A stretch of 64,000 nt of DNA from Agrobacterium tumefaciens (GCF_017726655.1 NZ_CP072309.1:2104501-2168500); one strand, 5' to 3'; positions 54,473 to 63,382 are shown, numbered from the stretch's first letter. Program-made: numbers and translations. The notes: generated from the letters alone by a model not told the origin.

Positions 54473-56038
54473 ATGAAGCTGGTCGAAACGCCGGAGTTTT
54501 CCGTTGAAGCAAATCCGATGTTTGAAAATACCCGTGTCTTGGCAGGGTCAATCGGATTGCGTCGTCATCCGGAGACGGCGTTCTCACCACAGATGAGCGT
54601 GTGGTCTGCTAAGCGTGAGAGAAAATCGCCCGAAAAATGGCTCAGCGACCGCCTCAAAGATGATGGCGGCAAAATCATTGGGCGCGAAGCCGTGACCTTC
54701 GCAGGCATGCCGGGCGAGATGAGCAAAGTAAAGGATCGTTTGCACGATTGGGAGACGAAGGAGAAACGCAACTGGTATCGGCTGCGCGCGCTTCTGGTGT
54801 CGGCCGATGGCTCTACCTGGTATCACGCCACCGCTATGGTCAGTGAGCTGGAGCTCGCCGAGATCGAGAAAGATTTTAAGCGTCTGCTAGAATCCCTCCG
54901 CATCAAGCTCGAAGGCAATGCCGCGAATGAGGTAAGAGCTGCGGCGGAAGCTGAGACGGCAGCCGTCGTTGAAAAACTGAAGAACAGCATGGGGAAGGTG
55001 TCAGCCATTGCCATCCAGCAAAGCCAGGAAGAACGGCGCCTCGAAAATGCAGCCGCCGCGATGGCCCCCGTGGCACGTATCGAGGAGCGCTTCAACGCGG
55101 CGGTGGCTGACGCTGGGTTGCAGGATAAGAGTGACGCTCTGCGACGGATCGTCATGCCGACGGTTGCCATGGTTGAATGCGATACCGCCGACCGCGAAAT
55201 CACTGGCCTCAGCCGCATCGGCGGAGGCCCTGACCTGCCCATCGACACGGATTGGCCGCGCGACGACAACGGCTTACACCTCAATTATCTTGCCCAGATC
55301 AATCTTGCTGACTTGCCTGATCGGCCGGAAGAACTACCGGCATCCGGGTTGATCTCCTTCTTCACGGGAACGGACTACACGGATTGGCGCGTCCTCTATA
55401 CACCATCGGACGCAACTCTCACGCCCCATACAGTTTCGGAAGACGCGATGGACACGGCAATCTCTGTATCGCAGATGATAGTCTGGGATAGCGATCTCAA
55501 GCGGTTTGTACCGAACGGACAGGCTGTCGACGGACTATCGGTCAGCACGGACGAGGCCGGTCGCTTGACATTCAGCCGTGACGGGGTACCCGTCACGGCT
55601 TTCGCCTCCGAATACGAGTTCAGCCGCTCGGCGCAGACGCTGCGCTTCGAACGCTCGCTTAGCGCTCCTTTCGGCCAGCGTGGCCCCAACAACAACCCGA
55701 GGGCGTATGCTGATATTGGGATCGAAGACCCGTCGGATTTTTCTATCGCGGTCAGCGAGCGTTTTAAAATTGGAGATGGACCGCAGCACCAGATGTTCGG
55801 AATAACCGGCGTGCGTGATCTCGCCGCAATCCAGCAGATGGCTGCGAAACATGCAGCACAAAACGGCTGGTCCGATATATCCGCACCAGATGGCTGGTTC
55901 ATTCTGGTCAAGCTCGCATCCGGAGGCGAAGCGGATTTCAGCTTCAGTGATCACGGAGACTACGTTTTTATGATCAATCAAAATGACGCCGCTCGAGCGG
56001 ACTTCTCGCGGGTCTACGCCTTTGTCGACTCTGGTTGA
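54473..56038 (+). CDS. DUF1963 (YwqG-like) protein with a DcrB-like N-terminal part
   Basis: The 521-residue product appears to have three parts. Residues 1-145 resemble DcrB/DUF1795 proteins (FAGMPGEMSKVKDRLHDWET). A charged helical linker spans about 145-240. The rest is DUF1963: SRIGGGPDLPIDTDWPRDDN near residue 247, followed by YLAQINLADLPD. DGWFILVKLASGGEADFSFS lies near the end. DUF1963/YwqG proteins are common near polymorphic toxins as putative immunity proteins. No signal peptide is seen. The ATG follows GGGAG. Its role as immunity protein is inferred from family and context. Confidence 0.8.
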   Translation: MKLVETPEFSVEANPMFENTRVLAGSIGLRRHPETAFSPQMSVWSAKRERKSPEKWLSDRLKDDGGKIIGREAVTFAGMPGEMSKVKDRLHDWETKEKRNWYRLRALLVSADGSTWYHATAMVSELELAEIEKDFKRLLESLRIKLEGNAANEVRAAAEAETAAVVEKLKNSMGKVSAIAIQQSQEERRLENAAAAMAPVARIEERFNAAVADAGLQDKSDALRRIVMPTVAMVECDTADREITGLSRIGGGPDLPIDTDWPRDDNGLHLNYLAQINLADLPDRPEELPASGLISFFTGTDYTDWRVLYTPSDATLTPHTVSEDAMDTAISVSQMIVWDSDLKRFVPNGQAVDGLSVSTDEAGRLTFSRDGVPVTAFASEYEFSRSAQTLRFERSLSAPFGQRGPNNNPRAYADIGIEDPSDFSIAVSERFKIGDGPQHQMFGITGVRDLAAIQQMAAKHAAQNGWSDISAPDGWFILVKLASGGEADFSFSDHGDYVFMINQNDAARADFSRVYAFVDSG

Positions 56039-56109
56039 GTAAGAGATCACGACATGACGCCATGGCTTCACTTACAATCGCAACATGGAAACGACAGGTC
56101 GAACGTCGG

Positions 56110-56166
56110 TTGCGCGCCAATTGCGCCAATAGCCGTCATGGCGCTGATGCGCCAACACCGGACATT
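56110..56166 (+). repeat. Dispersed repeat R1, copy B
   Basis: This segment contains AGCCGTCATGGCGCTGATGC and GCCAACACCGGACATT, matching the core of copies A and C. It lies about 90 bases before the SMI1/KNR4 gene. Confidence 0.55.
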
Positions 56167-56256
56167 GAATTCGGGTTCACTCAGCACGATCGACGGCAGA
56201 CCGGGTTCTACGTATGATCCCTCGCATGTTCCTTTTAAACGGGAGACAACCGATCC

Positions 56257-56784
56257 ATGAGCCAAATCGACAACGCCATAGAAGTTTTAAAGGAAAAGTG
56301 CGGCTTTCAAATCGTGTCAGGCACAACTTGGAATGACGGGGATTTCAGTCGCTTCAAAGAGCTCACAGGTTTTTCGATCCCGAACCAATTGGCGGATGTG
56401 CTGAGACGATATGGTCAATCCGGGACGGAATATAACGACTACTTTCTTGTCGAGGACCGTGACGGTGGTCGGGTCGTGCACGACGTTCAAGTTCTCATAT
56501 CGACTTTCGATATCATCGTGGAGCGCCATGAAACCTTTATTTCTCAGTCCGTCTGGGAGGACCAATTTACGCTGCCGATGGTTTTTTTTGGTTCTGCCGA
56601 TTCAGGGCATTCTTATCTTCTTGCCGACGGGATCAATTCTGAAAACAATGCTGTCTACTTCTGGCAGCGCGCCACCGATCCCTTTGAGACGGGTAATAAC
56701 TCCAAGGGGATCATAAGGTTGGCCGATAGCCTTAGAGATTTTTTTCTTTCCCTGACTGGGCTTGAAAACCTCGAAAAGGATTGA
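56257..56784 (+). CDS. SMI1/KNR4 (SUKH) family putative immunity protein
   Basis: SUKH proteins neutralise many kinds of bacterial toxin, mostly nucleases and other toxins acting in the cytosol. The 175-residue product has the family start (FKELTGFSIPNQLADVLRRY near residue 33) and then EYNDYFLVED. The core segment LPMVFFGSADSGHSYLLADG near residue 107 and the LRDFFLSLTG tail complete the fold. There is no signal peptide. No toxin gene is beside it, so it is an orphan immunity gene. Confidence 0.88.
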   Translation: MSQIDNAIEVLKEKCGFQIVSGTTWNDGDFSRFKELTGFSIPNQLADVLRRYGQSGTEYNDYFLVEDRDGGRVVHDVQVLISTFDIIVERHETFISQSVWEDQFTLPMVFFGSADSGHSYLLADGINSENNAVYFWQRATDPFETGNNSKGIIRLADSLRDFFLSLTGLENLEKD

Positions 56785-56924
56785 TGGACGAAGTAATGAC
56801 CGCAGTGGGGCAACAGCGGTGATGCGGCAATGGCGACATATAGGAAGCGTGCACTCTTAGGATTCCCAAATCACGGTCGTTCTGATTTATTGCTGCTCTT
56901 CGAAGGGAGTGATGGAATCGCCAT

Positions 56925-57587
56925 ATGAACGAATATCAGGCCAGACTTGCTTCGATCGTGGAAGACTTCGGTGTTCCCAATGGCGGAGAACCGGTCGACA
57001 TTGAGCGCTATAGAGGCCAAGTCCCAGACGCTGTGATCGAGTTTTGGGAGCATTACGGCACCGGGATCGTATTGGATGGATATTTTCAGTTTTGCGATCC
57101 CGCTCGATTTGCTTCGATCATGAAGGTTGTTTTCGATGGCGATAACGAGATCAGACCCGAACAGACGCATGCCCTCGGCTTTGGCGCGTTTGGAACGATC
57201 GTCGCATGGAATGAAGTGTATCAGGACGTCGTCATCAACCTCGTGAACAGCCAGGCGTCGTGCCCTGCTCTTGTGAGCGGCAAGACCTTCGATCCCGATG
57301 TGGCCGTCACCAGCCAATTGATGATGATCGACGATCCTACCCTCGATGAATATGATGCAAGGGTAAAAAAGCTGTTCAAACCGGCATGTGCCAAGCTGGG
57401 AAAGCTCGACGTTGGGCAGGTCTATGGTTTCCAACCGATTTTGGCGCTTGGCGGCGACAGAGCCCTGGAAAGTCTCGCGATCTACGACGCGTTGCCGCAT
57501 ATGGCGATCCTGGCGCAGGCGCATGAAATGCAGTTGATGGACAATGCCGCTTTTCCGCCTCGGCCGGTGCGCGTGATTGGTTCATGA
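56925..57587 (+). CDS. GAD-like/DUF1851 protein, Tdi1-like putative immunity protein
   Basis: The 220-residue product has an N-terminal GAD-like part (VPDAVIEFWEHYGTGIVLDG near residue 32). The C-terminal DUF1851 part has GFQPILALGGDRALESLAIY near residue 168. The same two-domain layout is found in Tdi1, the immunity protein of the Agrobacterium Tde1 DNase effector. Without a neighbouring toxin it is an orphan. A piece of an IS66 transposase gene begins directly behind it, which suggests the matching effector was lost or the gene was moved. Confidence 0.85.
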   Translation: MNEYQARLASIVEDFGVPNGGEPVDIERYRGQVPDAVIEFWEHYGTGIVLDGYFQFCDPARFASIMKVVFDGDNEIRPEQTHALGFGAFGTIVAWNEVYQDVVINLVNSQASCPALVSGKTFDPDVAVTSQLMMIDDPTLDEYDARVKKLFKPACAKLGKLDVGQVYGFQPILALGGDRALESLAIYDALPHMAILAQAHEMQLMDNAAFPPRPVRVIGS

Positions 57588-57597
57588 GCTCGGCCCA

Positions 57598-57741
57598 ATG
57601 AACGCATCGGGGGCGACCATCGCCTCGCTCATCGAGACCTGCAAGCTCAATGCCCTTGATCCGCTGGCTTATCTGACCGACACGCTCACCGCCATCGTCA
57701 ACGGCCACAAGCAGAGCCGTATTGATGAGTTGCTGCCATGG
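57598..57741 (+). pseudogene. IS66-family transposase C-terminal fragment
   Basis: The frame reads ATIASLIETCKLNALDPLAY and LTDTLTAIVNGHKQSRIDEL, then LPW. This is the usual end of IS66 TnpC transposases. Only about 48 residues remain; no inverted repeat or TnpA/TnpB is seen nearby. It begins 11 bases behind the GAD-like gene. Confidence 0.85.
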
Positions 57742-57850
57742 GGCTGCAGGGATCAGTCATACGCTCCGAAGACCTCAGTCGGCACTTAGCCGTCATTGGG
57801 TCACAATGTGCAGCTCCTATTGTGCGATGATAGCGGGCGGAGCCGGAGCG

Positions 57851-58285
57851 ATGGCCACATACTTAAAGTCGTATATTTTCGTTTTTTGGGCAATGGCGTG
57901 CGTTGCCCAGTCAACGACTAGCGCTTCCGCTCAAATTGCTGCATCCGATGAGCGGCGTATCCAAGTCGCTGTCATGTTGGATGGACTGGCAGAGCCCATC
58001 GTCGGTGAAGCCCATTGCCGGGTCGATAAAAGGTGCGAGATCATTTCTGCTTTAGGATCAGGCGTCAAAGTGAATGTTAACTGGCGTCGCCGGGGGACAG
58101 TCGAATCGGCAGATTTGACTATTCAGTGCCCAAAGGGGTGCTCGTTCACATCGGGTCTGTCGAAGGTCACTTTCCAGAGCGAACGAAAATTCGATATTTT
58201 TCGCGGCGCAGAGAACCTCGTTGAGATAAAGCCGGTGTTAAGGCCCAGGATCAAAATTGGGCAAATTTTTCTGATCGTCGAATAA
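57851..58285 (+). CDS. Exported hypothetical protein
   Basis: The 144-residue product has a signal peptide (MATYLKSYIFVFWAMACVAQ, cleaved near ASA-QIA). The mature part is beta-rich with four cysteines in two close sets (HCRVDKRC and QCPKGC), so it is probably disulfide-bonded in the periplasm. The layout resembles Tai-type or lysozyme-inhibitor immunity proteins, but no family is recognised. It follows the IS66 relic. Confidence 0.6.
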   Translation: MATYLKSYIFVFWAMACVAQSTTSASAQIAASDERRIQVAVMLDGLAEPIVGEAHCRVDKRCEIISALGSGVKVNVNWRRRGTVESADLTIQCPKGCSFTSGLSKVTFQSERKFDIFRGAENLVEIKPVLRPRIKIGQIFLIVE

Positions 58286-58679
58286 GCTCACTGATCGCTG
58301 CAATTGACGCATTGTTGCCATATGCCTGGCAGCAGAAGTCGTTCGAAACGGCAAAACGTGTCGTGGTCAAGGTGCCCGGCAAACAGCGCTTACCCTTATC
58401 ACCACCTACAGCGATGAATTCTTCGCCCTTGTGGCAATCTCCATTCGTCACGACGGTGGTGGCACGTTTTCGGTTCAGCTTTCTGGCACCTCTCAGTTCG
58501 ACACTGCCTTTGATACAGCCTTCAGTGCTCCCCTGACCGTCAAGCTGATCGGATACCGCAACTCTGCGACCCAAGAGGATCTTTTGGGCTGGTTCGACCG
58601 CTTTCTCAAAAAAGACGACTTCACTTTCACGCCGCTGCAACGAGTTGAAGACCTCTATCTCGATGGTGTGGTCAAATAA
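58285..58679 (+). pseudogene. Probable frameshifted small gene
   Basis: Two overlapping frames read as protein. The first gives IAAIDALLPYAWQQKSFETA and then KRVVVKVPGKQ. Near 58,385 the reading moves to another frame: TALTLITTYSDEFFALVAIS, then about 80 residues with FLKKDDFTFTPLQRVEDL to the stop at 58,679. Neither half has its own good start. A single frameshift would join them into a protein of about 130 residues. No family is recognised. Confidence 0.4.
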
Positions 58680-58735
58680 CCGCCGTGCCAATCGTCCTTA
58701 GGCGTCAATTTTCGAAAGCGCACCCACGATCACAG

Positions 58736-59458
58736 TTATTGGTATGCGGCGCGGTTCTCATCGTAACTGGACACCCAATGGACCCAGACAGAGACTCCCC
58801 TGGCCTTCAACGCTTCCATCACCTGTCGATTGGGATGCCCCGGCGTCGTGACATCTGCGTAAAGCTGGTCGTCGAGGACACGGACGCTTCGTAGACTGGG
58901 CATGTCGAGCAGAGCCGGGATGTTCTCTAACGCAATCCCTGCATCGATGGTCTCGATCTTGAATGGCGGCAGGAGGTCACGAAGGTCCACAGTCCCGATC
59001 ATCGACGTTAGATCAAGACTCTTGATGTTCGGGCAGTGCTTGATCCCGGCAAGGCTGTTGATGTCAAAGATATCGTCCTCTCCATCCCAGAAGAACCAGA
59101 CATATCGATAGATGGAACTGCCTCCATCCAGAACAAGCTCGTCGATCTCATTCAAAAGGTCGGTCGAGAGAGGGTAGCGATCCAGGTAGGCTCGAACTGC
59201 GGGAATGGGCTTGTAGCCTTCGTTCTCAAGATCGACGGGCCGCCCAAGAACATGCTCGGCAAGCTGTTGTGGAGTCCCGAGATCGATCAGTTGTTTGTCA
59301 ATGAGGCTGGATAGGATCGCAAGCTTTAGATTAGGATCACGGAACGGCGCACCCGAGATATCTCCAGGCGCAGGGTAGCGTGATGCAATAGCCATCCGCG
59401 ACCATCCGAGAGTTGCGAAAATACCTCCCCCGGCCACGAAATCACGTCGTTTCAGCAT
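58736..59458 (-). CDS. Tat-exported DUF6892-like/leucine-rich protein
   Basis: The 240-residue product starts MLKRRDFVAGGGIFATLGWS, a twin-arginine signal (RRDF). It should therefore be exported folded by the Tat system. The mature part begins DPNLKLAILSSLIDKQLIDL, like DUF6892, and continues with short leucine-spaced strands (CPNIKSLDLTSMIGTVDLRD, then LRSVRVLDDQLY). Function unknown. Proteins with this N-terminal domain occur near immunity genes. Confidence 0.7.
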   Translation of the reverse strand: MLKRRDFVAGGGIFATLGWSRMAIASRYPAPGDISGAPFRDPNLKLAILSSLIDKQLIDLGTPQQLAEHVLGRPVDLENEGYKPIPAVRAYLDRYPLSTDLLNEIDELVLDGGSSIYRYVWFFWDGEDDIFDINSLAGIKHCPNIKSLDLTSMIGTVDLRDLLPPFKIETIDAGIALENIPALLDMPSLRSVRVLDDQLYADVTTPGHPNRQVMEALKARGVSVWVHWVSSYDENRAAYQ

Positions 59459-59560
59459 AAGTGTGCCATATCTCCATGAAATTGAGCCGTTTTGACGTGC
59501 TGACCTGCTTCAATATCAGGTTTACCGAAAGTAGCCTACACTGACCCAGCGCAAGATCGG

Positions 59561-59613
59561 TGCCCGGAATGGGCCGACGGCCGTCATGGCCCTGAAGCGC
59601 CGAAAGCAGACGT
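59561..59613 (+). repeat. Dispersed repeat R1, copy C
   Basis: This segment begins TGCCCGGAATGGGCC and contains GGCCGTCATGGCCCTGAAGC and GCCGAAAGCAGAC. It is the best match to both copy A (left half) and copy B (right half). It lies about 100 bases before the start of the leftward Tat-exported gene. Confidence 0.55.
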
Positions 59614-59709
59614 ACTCACCGGCTTTGAAAATGTAAGACGTCCATCTGTATCCGTAGATGTCCCAGCCCTCACTGCTCCGGACACAGATGGAGTGGATTC
59701 TGCTCGTCC

Positions 59710-60027
59710 TCATCCCATCTTGAGCGGTCCTTCGTGACGCGGGGCAGCACCCAGGCGGGCGAGGACTTTACCGGGTATGCCATATTGCTCGATGACATCC
59801 CTACCGTTGGACATCCCGCAGACCTCCCGCTGGATGAACAGCGACCACACGCACTCGGCCGCGTTATCCACGAGCCGCTCGATCTCCGTTTCCGTACCCT
59901 GGCCCTCACGTTCGGCCAGCTTCGCGAGTGCTGCTTCCGCAGCTCGACCGGAATGACCGAGGGCACTGGCCTGCTCGGCCATCAGCTCGTACTCGAGGAC
60001 CGCAAGACCTGTCGGAAACAGAGTCAT
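59710..60027 (-). CDS. DUF6665-like protein
   Basis: The 105-residue product is helical. The first half has LEYELMAEQASALGHSGRAA. The second has ECVWSLFIQREVCGMSNGRD and VIEQYGIPGKVLARLG, as in DUF6665 proteins of unknown function. Its start overlaps the MerR gene's stop by 4 bases, so it is the last gene of that operon. Confidence 0.75.
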   Translation of the reverse strand: MTLFPTGLAVLEYELMAEQASALGHSGRAAEAALAKLAEREGQGTETEIERLVDNAAECVWSLFIQREVCGMSNGRDVIEQYGIPGKVLARLGAAPRHEGPLKMG

Positions 60028-60800
60028 TCACCGTCTCCTTTCTTTTTGTTCGCCGGAGCATTTCTCAGCGCCATCGTCACAAGCACCATCATCTGACGCT
60101 GCTGGGAATTGGAGGCGACGATGGCATGCTCGGAAATGAGCGACCCGGCATCCGGACGGCTGGCTCCCCGTATGACTTTCTCGAAATCCCTGAGCCACGG
60201 TCCAAGCCGTTCCACATAGGACTTGGCTAGGCCGGCGATTTGTTCGTCGGTACTACCCGGACCCAGCGTGTCGAACCGCTGGCCAAGTTCACTGGCGACC
60301 CCGGAAAGCTCTGTCGTTGCGAGCTGATCATACAGACCGGATATCTCGCTTCGCTCTGCGTCTCCGAAAACATGTCCGAAGAGAACGGCCTGCTCTCGTC
60401 CGGCCTTCGTAGCCTTTGCATCCCGGCCGTCTTCGAGGGCGATGAGGGCGGCACTCATCTCCTGTGGCAGGTCCAGCGTTGTCCGCCTCTCACGTAAAGA
60501 GGCGATAGTCTGACGCTGGCGCTCCAGCACCGCGATCTGCTCTGCCAGCGTCCGATCGAGGTCGTCCAGTGTCGAGGTCTCGATTTCGCCGTCCCGGTTG
60601 AGGACCGCCGGTATGTCTGAGAGACGTATCCCAAGGTTTGCCAACTGTCCGATCCTCAGCAAACGGATCAGGTGCTGGACATCATAGCTCCTGTAGCCGT
60701 TCGGCTGCCGCACAGGCTCCTTGAGAATGCCGATCTGGTGATAGTGCCTGAGGGTCCGCACGCTGACCCCCGCGATCCTGGCGATGTCATTACTCCGCAT
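60024..60800 (-). CDS. MerR-family transcriptional regulator
   Basis: The 258-residue product begins MRSNDIARIAGVSVRTLRHY and continues HQIGILKEPVRQPNGYRSYD, the MerR winged helix. A coiled coil follows near residues 80-115. The C-terminal half (AERSEISGLYDQLATTELSG) is an effector or TipAS-like region of unknown ligand. Its start overlaps the S9 peptidase gene by 11 bases. MerR proteins usually control their own operon, so it may sense a substrate or product of the peptidase. Confidence 0.92.
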   Translation of the reverse strand: MRSNDIARIAGVSVRTLRHYHQIGILKEPVRQPNGYRSYDVQHLIRLLRIGQLANLGIRLSDIPAVLNRDGEIETSTLDDLDRTLAEQIAVLERQRQTIASLRERRTTLDLPQEMSAALIALEDGRDAKATKAGREQAVLFGHVFGDAERSEISGLYDQLATTELSGVASELGQRFDTLGPGSTDEQIAGLAKSYVERLGPWLRDFEKVIRGASRPDAGSLISEHAIVASNSQQRQMMVLVTMALRNAPANKKKGDGE

Positions 60801-62682
60801 GGTGTGTTCCCAGGTGACGGGCGAGGAATTTCTCGATGGTCTGGTAAAGTTCGATGTTGCTGTCCTGGTTGATAAACCAGTGGCCCTCGCGCTCGTTTAA
60901 TAGATATTCGACCTCCACCCCGTTTCTCCGAACGGCTTCGACGACCGCATCGGCCTGTGCCCTCGCGACACGGACATCGTTCGCGCCGTGTATGACGAGC
61001 AGCGGTTTACGAATGCGGTCGATGCGGCTCATCGGCGAGCGGGCGAGCATGTCCCTGTTCTGCTCGGGGTCCGTCGGGTCGCCCATATAGGCCAGATAGT
61101 TGTTGACCAGTGTCGGTCGAACAAACGGCACGGCGTCTTCGACAAGCGAACGCAGGTCGGCCATGCCGGAATAGTCGATCGCAGCCGCGAAACGATCAGG
61201 CGTAAAGCTCGCGCCGACAAGCGCCGCGTAACCGCCGTAGGAACATCCGTAGATCGCTACGGGCTTCGGGTCTGCAGCGCCCTCGGCGATCAGCCAGTCC
61301 AGCCCGTCGATCAGATCGTCGTGCATGCGCCCCGCGAACTCGCCGATCGCCGCCTGCATGAATGCCTTGCCGTATCCGGTCGAGCCGCGAAAGTTCACTT
61401 GCAACACTGCGTATCCGCGACTGGCGAGAAACTGCACTTCCGGGTCGTAGACACATGCGTCACGGTACCAGGGGCCGCCATGGACCAGGACGACTGTCGG
61501 TAGCCTCCGCGCCTCGACGCCTACGGGCAACGTCACATGGCAATAAAGTTCTAGGCCGTTACGCGATTGGATGGTTATCGGGCGGACCTCGGCGAACGCG
61601 GAGTGATCGATATCGGGGTACCGCTGGCCGAGTAAGCGAGCCGCGCCTGTCGTGTGATCATAAACCCAGGTCGTTCCGGGATGGCGGTCGTCGGTGAAAT
61701 CGACCACCCAGCGCGTACCACTCGCATCACAGGACAGGTAACCGATGTCGCCGTGTGACAGCAGACTGATCTCGGCCAGGATCGCCGCGAACCCCGGGGT
61801 CAATGCATTGATCACCTGCCTCTCGCCGAGATACCGAACCCCAAGCAGTTCTCCCGTTACGGAGTTCATGATGAGGCTCGACGGATATCTCGGGTCAGCC
61901 TCGGGGCGCGGCGTATCCAAGCTGTACTGCGGATGGCTGTCGATCTCTGTCTCCACGCCGGATTCCAGGTCGATGCGCGCAAGTCGGGTCCGGTCAGTGC
62001 CAGTATTCGATCCAACGATCACACCCTTGCCGTCCGGTGTCGCACGGGCAGGCAAAGGACCTAGAGGGTAATCCCGACCTTTGAACGTAGCGACAGGGGC
62101 GAAGCTACCGTCCTCATAGCGCGCCAACTCGTGATCTCCATCCGTGTTGATGACGAAGGCGTGCAGCGTGTTGCCGGGGACGGCGATCCAGTGAACGAAC
62201 CGACCGGGGCTTTCCGCGATCATTGTCAGTGCCCCGGTGGAGATGTCGATCTCATAGAGGTCAATCAAATCCGGGCTTCTGTAGTTCATCTGGACCAAAG
62301 CGACCTTAGGGCGGTCCAATGCAAGCTCCAGGCTAATGACGCGCATCCCGGGATATGGAGTCAGGTCGATGGACTTAGAGCCCCGGCCCGAGGCCTCCGT
62401 TCGATGAAGGTGCCAATTCTCGTCGCCGTCGGTGTCCTGGACGAAAAGAATGCTCTTGGAGTCGATCGTCCAACAGAAACCGTCGATGTTGCGCATAGAG
62501 TCCGCCGTCAGCCTTACGGTTTCACCGCTTCGCTCCGGTCCAAGGGTGCGGACCCAGATATTCAATCGGTCCTTCCACGGTGCGAGATAGGCGACGTTCT
62601 TGCCTTCCGGAGAGATTTGCGCCTTCAGGAATGCGGGCGTGCCAAAGAGGCTTGAGATCGCAAGGGCGCTTGAAGTCGTCAT
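60790..62682 (-). CDS. S9-family (prolyl oligopeptidase-like) serine peptidase
   Basis: The 630-residue product has an N-terminal beta-propeller of about 370 residues (blades such as DGFCWTIDSKSILFVQDTDG). A C-terminal alpha/beta-hydrolase domain follows. The nucleophile elbow is GCSYGGYAALVG near residue 478 (Ser in GxSxGG). The acid is in VIHGANDVRVARAQ near 575 and the His in NEREGHWFINQDS near 607. There is no signal peptide. S9C-type acylaminoacyl peptidases share this layout. It is the first gene of the leftward operon with merR and a DUF6665 gene. Confidence 0.92.
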   Translation of the reverse strand: MTTSSALAISSLFGTPAFLKAQISPEGKNVAYLAPWKDRLNIWVRTLGPERSGETVRLTADSMRNIDGFCWTIDSKSILFVQDTDGDENWHLHRTEASGRGSKSIDLTPYPGMRVISLELALDRPKVALVQMNYRSPDLIDLYEIDISTGALTMIAESPGRFVHWIAVPGNTLHAFVINTDGDHELARYEDGSFAPVATFKGRDYPLGPLPARATPDGKGVIVGSNTGTDRTRLARIDLESGVETEIDSHPQYSLDTPRPEADPRYPSSLIMNSVTGELLGVRYLGERQVINALTPGFAAILAEISLLSHGDIGYLSCDASGTRWVVDFTDDRHPGTTWVYDHTTGAARLLGQRYPDIDHSAFAEVRPITIQSRNGLELYCHVTLPVGVEARRLPTVVLVHGGPWYRDACVYDPEVQFLASRGYAVLQVNFRGSTGYGKAFMQAAIGEFAGRMHDDLIDGLDWLIAEGAADPKPVAIYGCSYGGYAALVGASFTPDRFAAAIDYSGMADLRSLVEDAVPFVRPTLVNNYLAYMGDPTDPEQNRDMLARSPMSRIDRIRKPLLVIHGANDVRVARAQADAVVEAVRRNGVEVEYLLNEREGHWFINQDSNIELYQTIEKFLARHLGTHHAE

Positions 62683-63382
62683 GTCGAGCCTCGTCGTTTG
62701 GCGGCGATGCGCCGCATCGGTTAGTTCGACATGGAAACTAAACTATGACGTTACGTCAGGGTCAAGCGTCGCTGATCTGGCGACCGTCGAAATCACAGCG
62801 ATGGAGATCGAGGCCCCGGATCAACGGAGCAATCTTCATCTGTCTGCGGATCGGCTGTCGACTTGGCAAATCAGCAAAATGAGCCCGGAGAGCGATTGTT
62901 GACACTGTCTGCTTTGGGCCGGTCGGAGACATTGCAATGGTTTGGTAAAGGTCTAATCTCAGCGGCTGCTGAGAGCAAGCGTAACGACAAATGAGGCGTC
63001 AATGAACCTTGGTGGCCCGCATGCGCCTTTTGGCATGGAAGAGACGGTTGCGTAGATCGTCAGCACGCTTCAGGCGCAGCGTGGCAAGCCAAAGGGCTTC
63101 ATTATCTCGACCGCGACGGAAGGACTGTTCCATTGTGAGGCTTTCGCAGACGCCAGCATTTTTCTGAAAGACGACGGCAGGTCATTTGCGGCGAATTCAT
63201 ATAACGCACGACGGGCAGCAAGGCGGTTTTAAGGAGAAGTCGGGTTCCTATAACGGCTTACCGATGGTGGAAAACGGCCACGATGATGCAGTCTTGCAAT
63301 TCGCAACGAGTCTTAAAGCCGAGTTTTCTGAGCACACATATGAGTTGATATTTGAATTAAGTGCTATTATATTGGCATTAAT
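62683..63382. other. Spacer between the S9 operon and hipB
   Basis: About 700 bases without an intact gene. The left end holds the promoter of the S9 operon. The middle holds a possible short-chain dehydrogenase relic (listed separately). The last 70 bases before hipB are very AT-rich and probably hold the autoregulated hip promoter. Confidence 0.5.
63002..63190 (+). pseudogene. Possible short-chain dehydrogenase relic
   Basis: A frame reads MNLGGPHAPFGMEETVA, then a stop, then IVSTLQAQRGKPKGF. The first part resembles the end segment of SDR enzymes, where GGPxAPxSxEExV precedes the last helix. The match is short and there is an in-frame stop, so this is a tentative relic. Confidence 0.3.

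Noticed and set aside
58251..58691. A 146-codon leftward frame
   Set aside because: The rightward frames on the other strand read as more natural protein; this one looks like their shadow.
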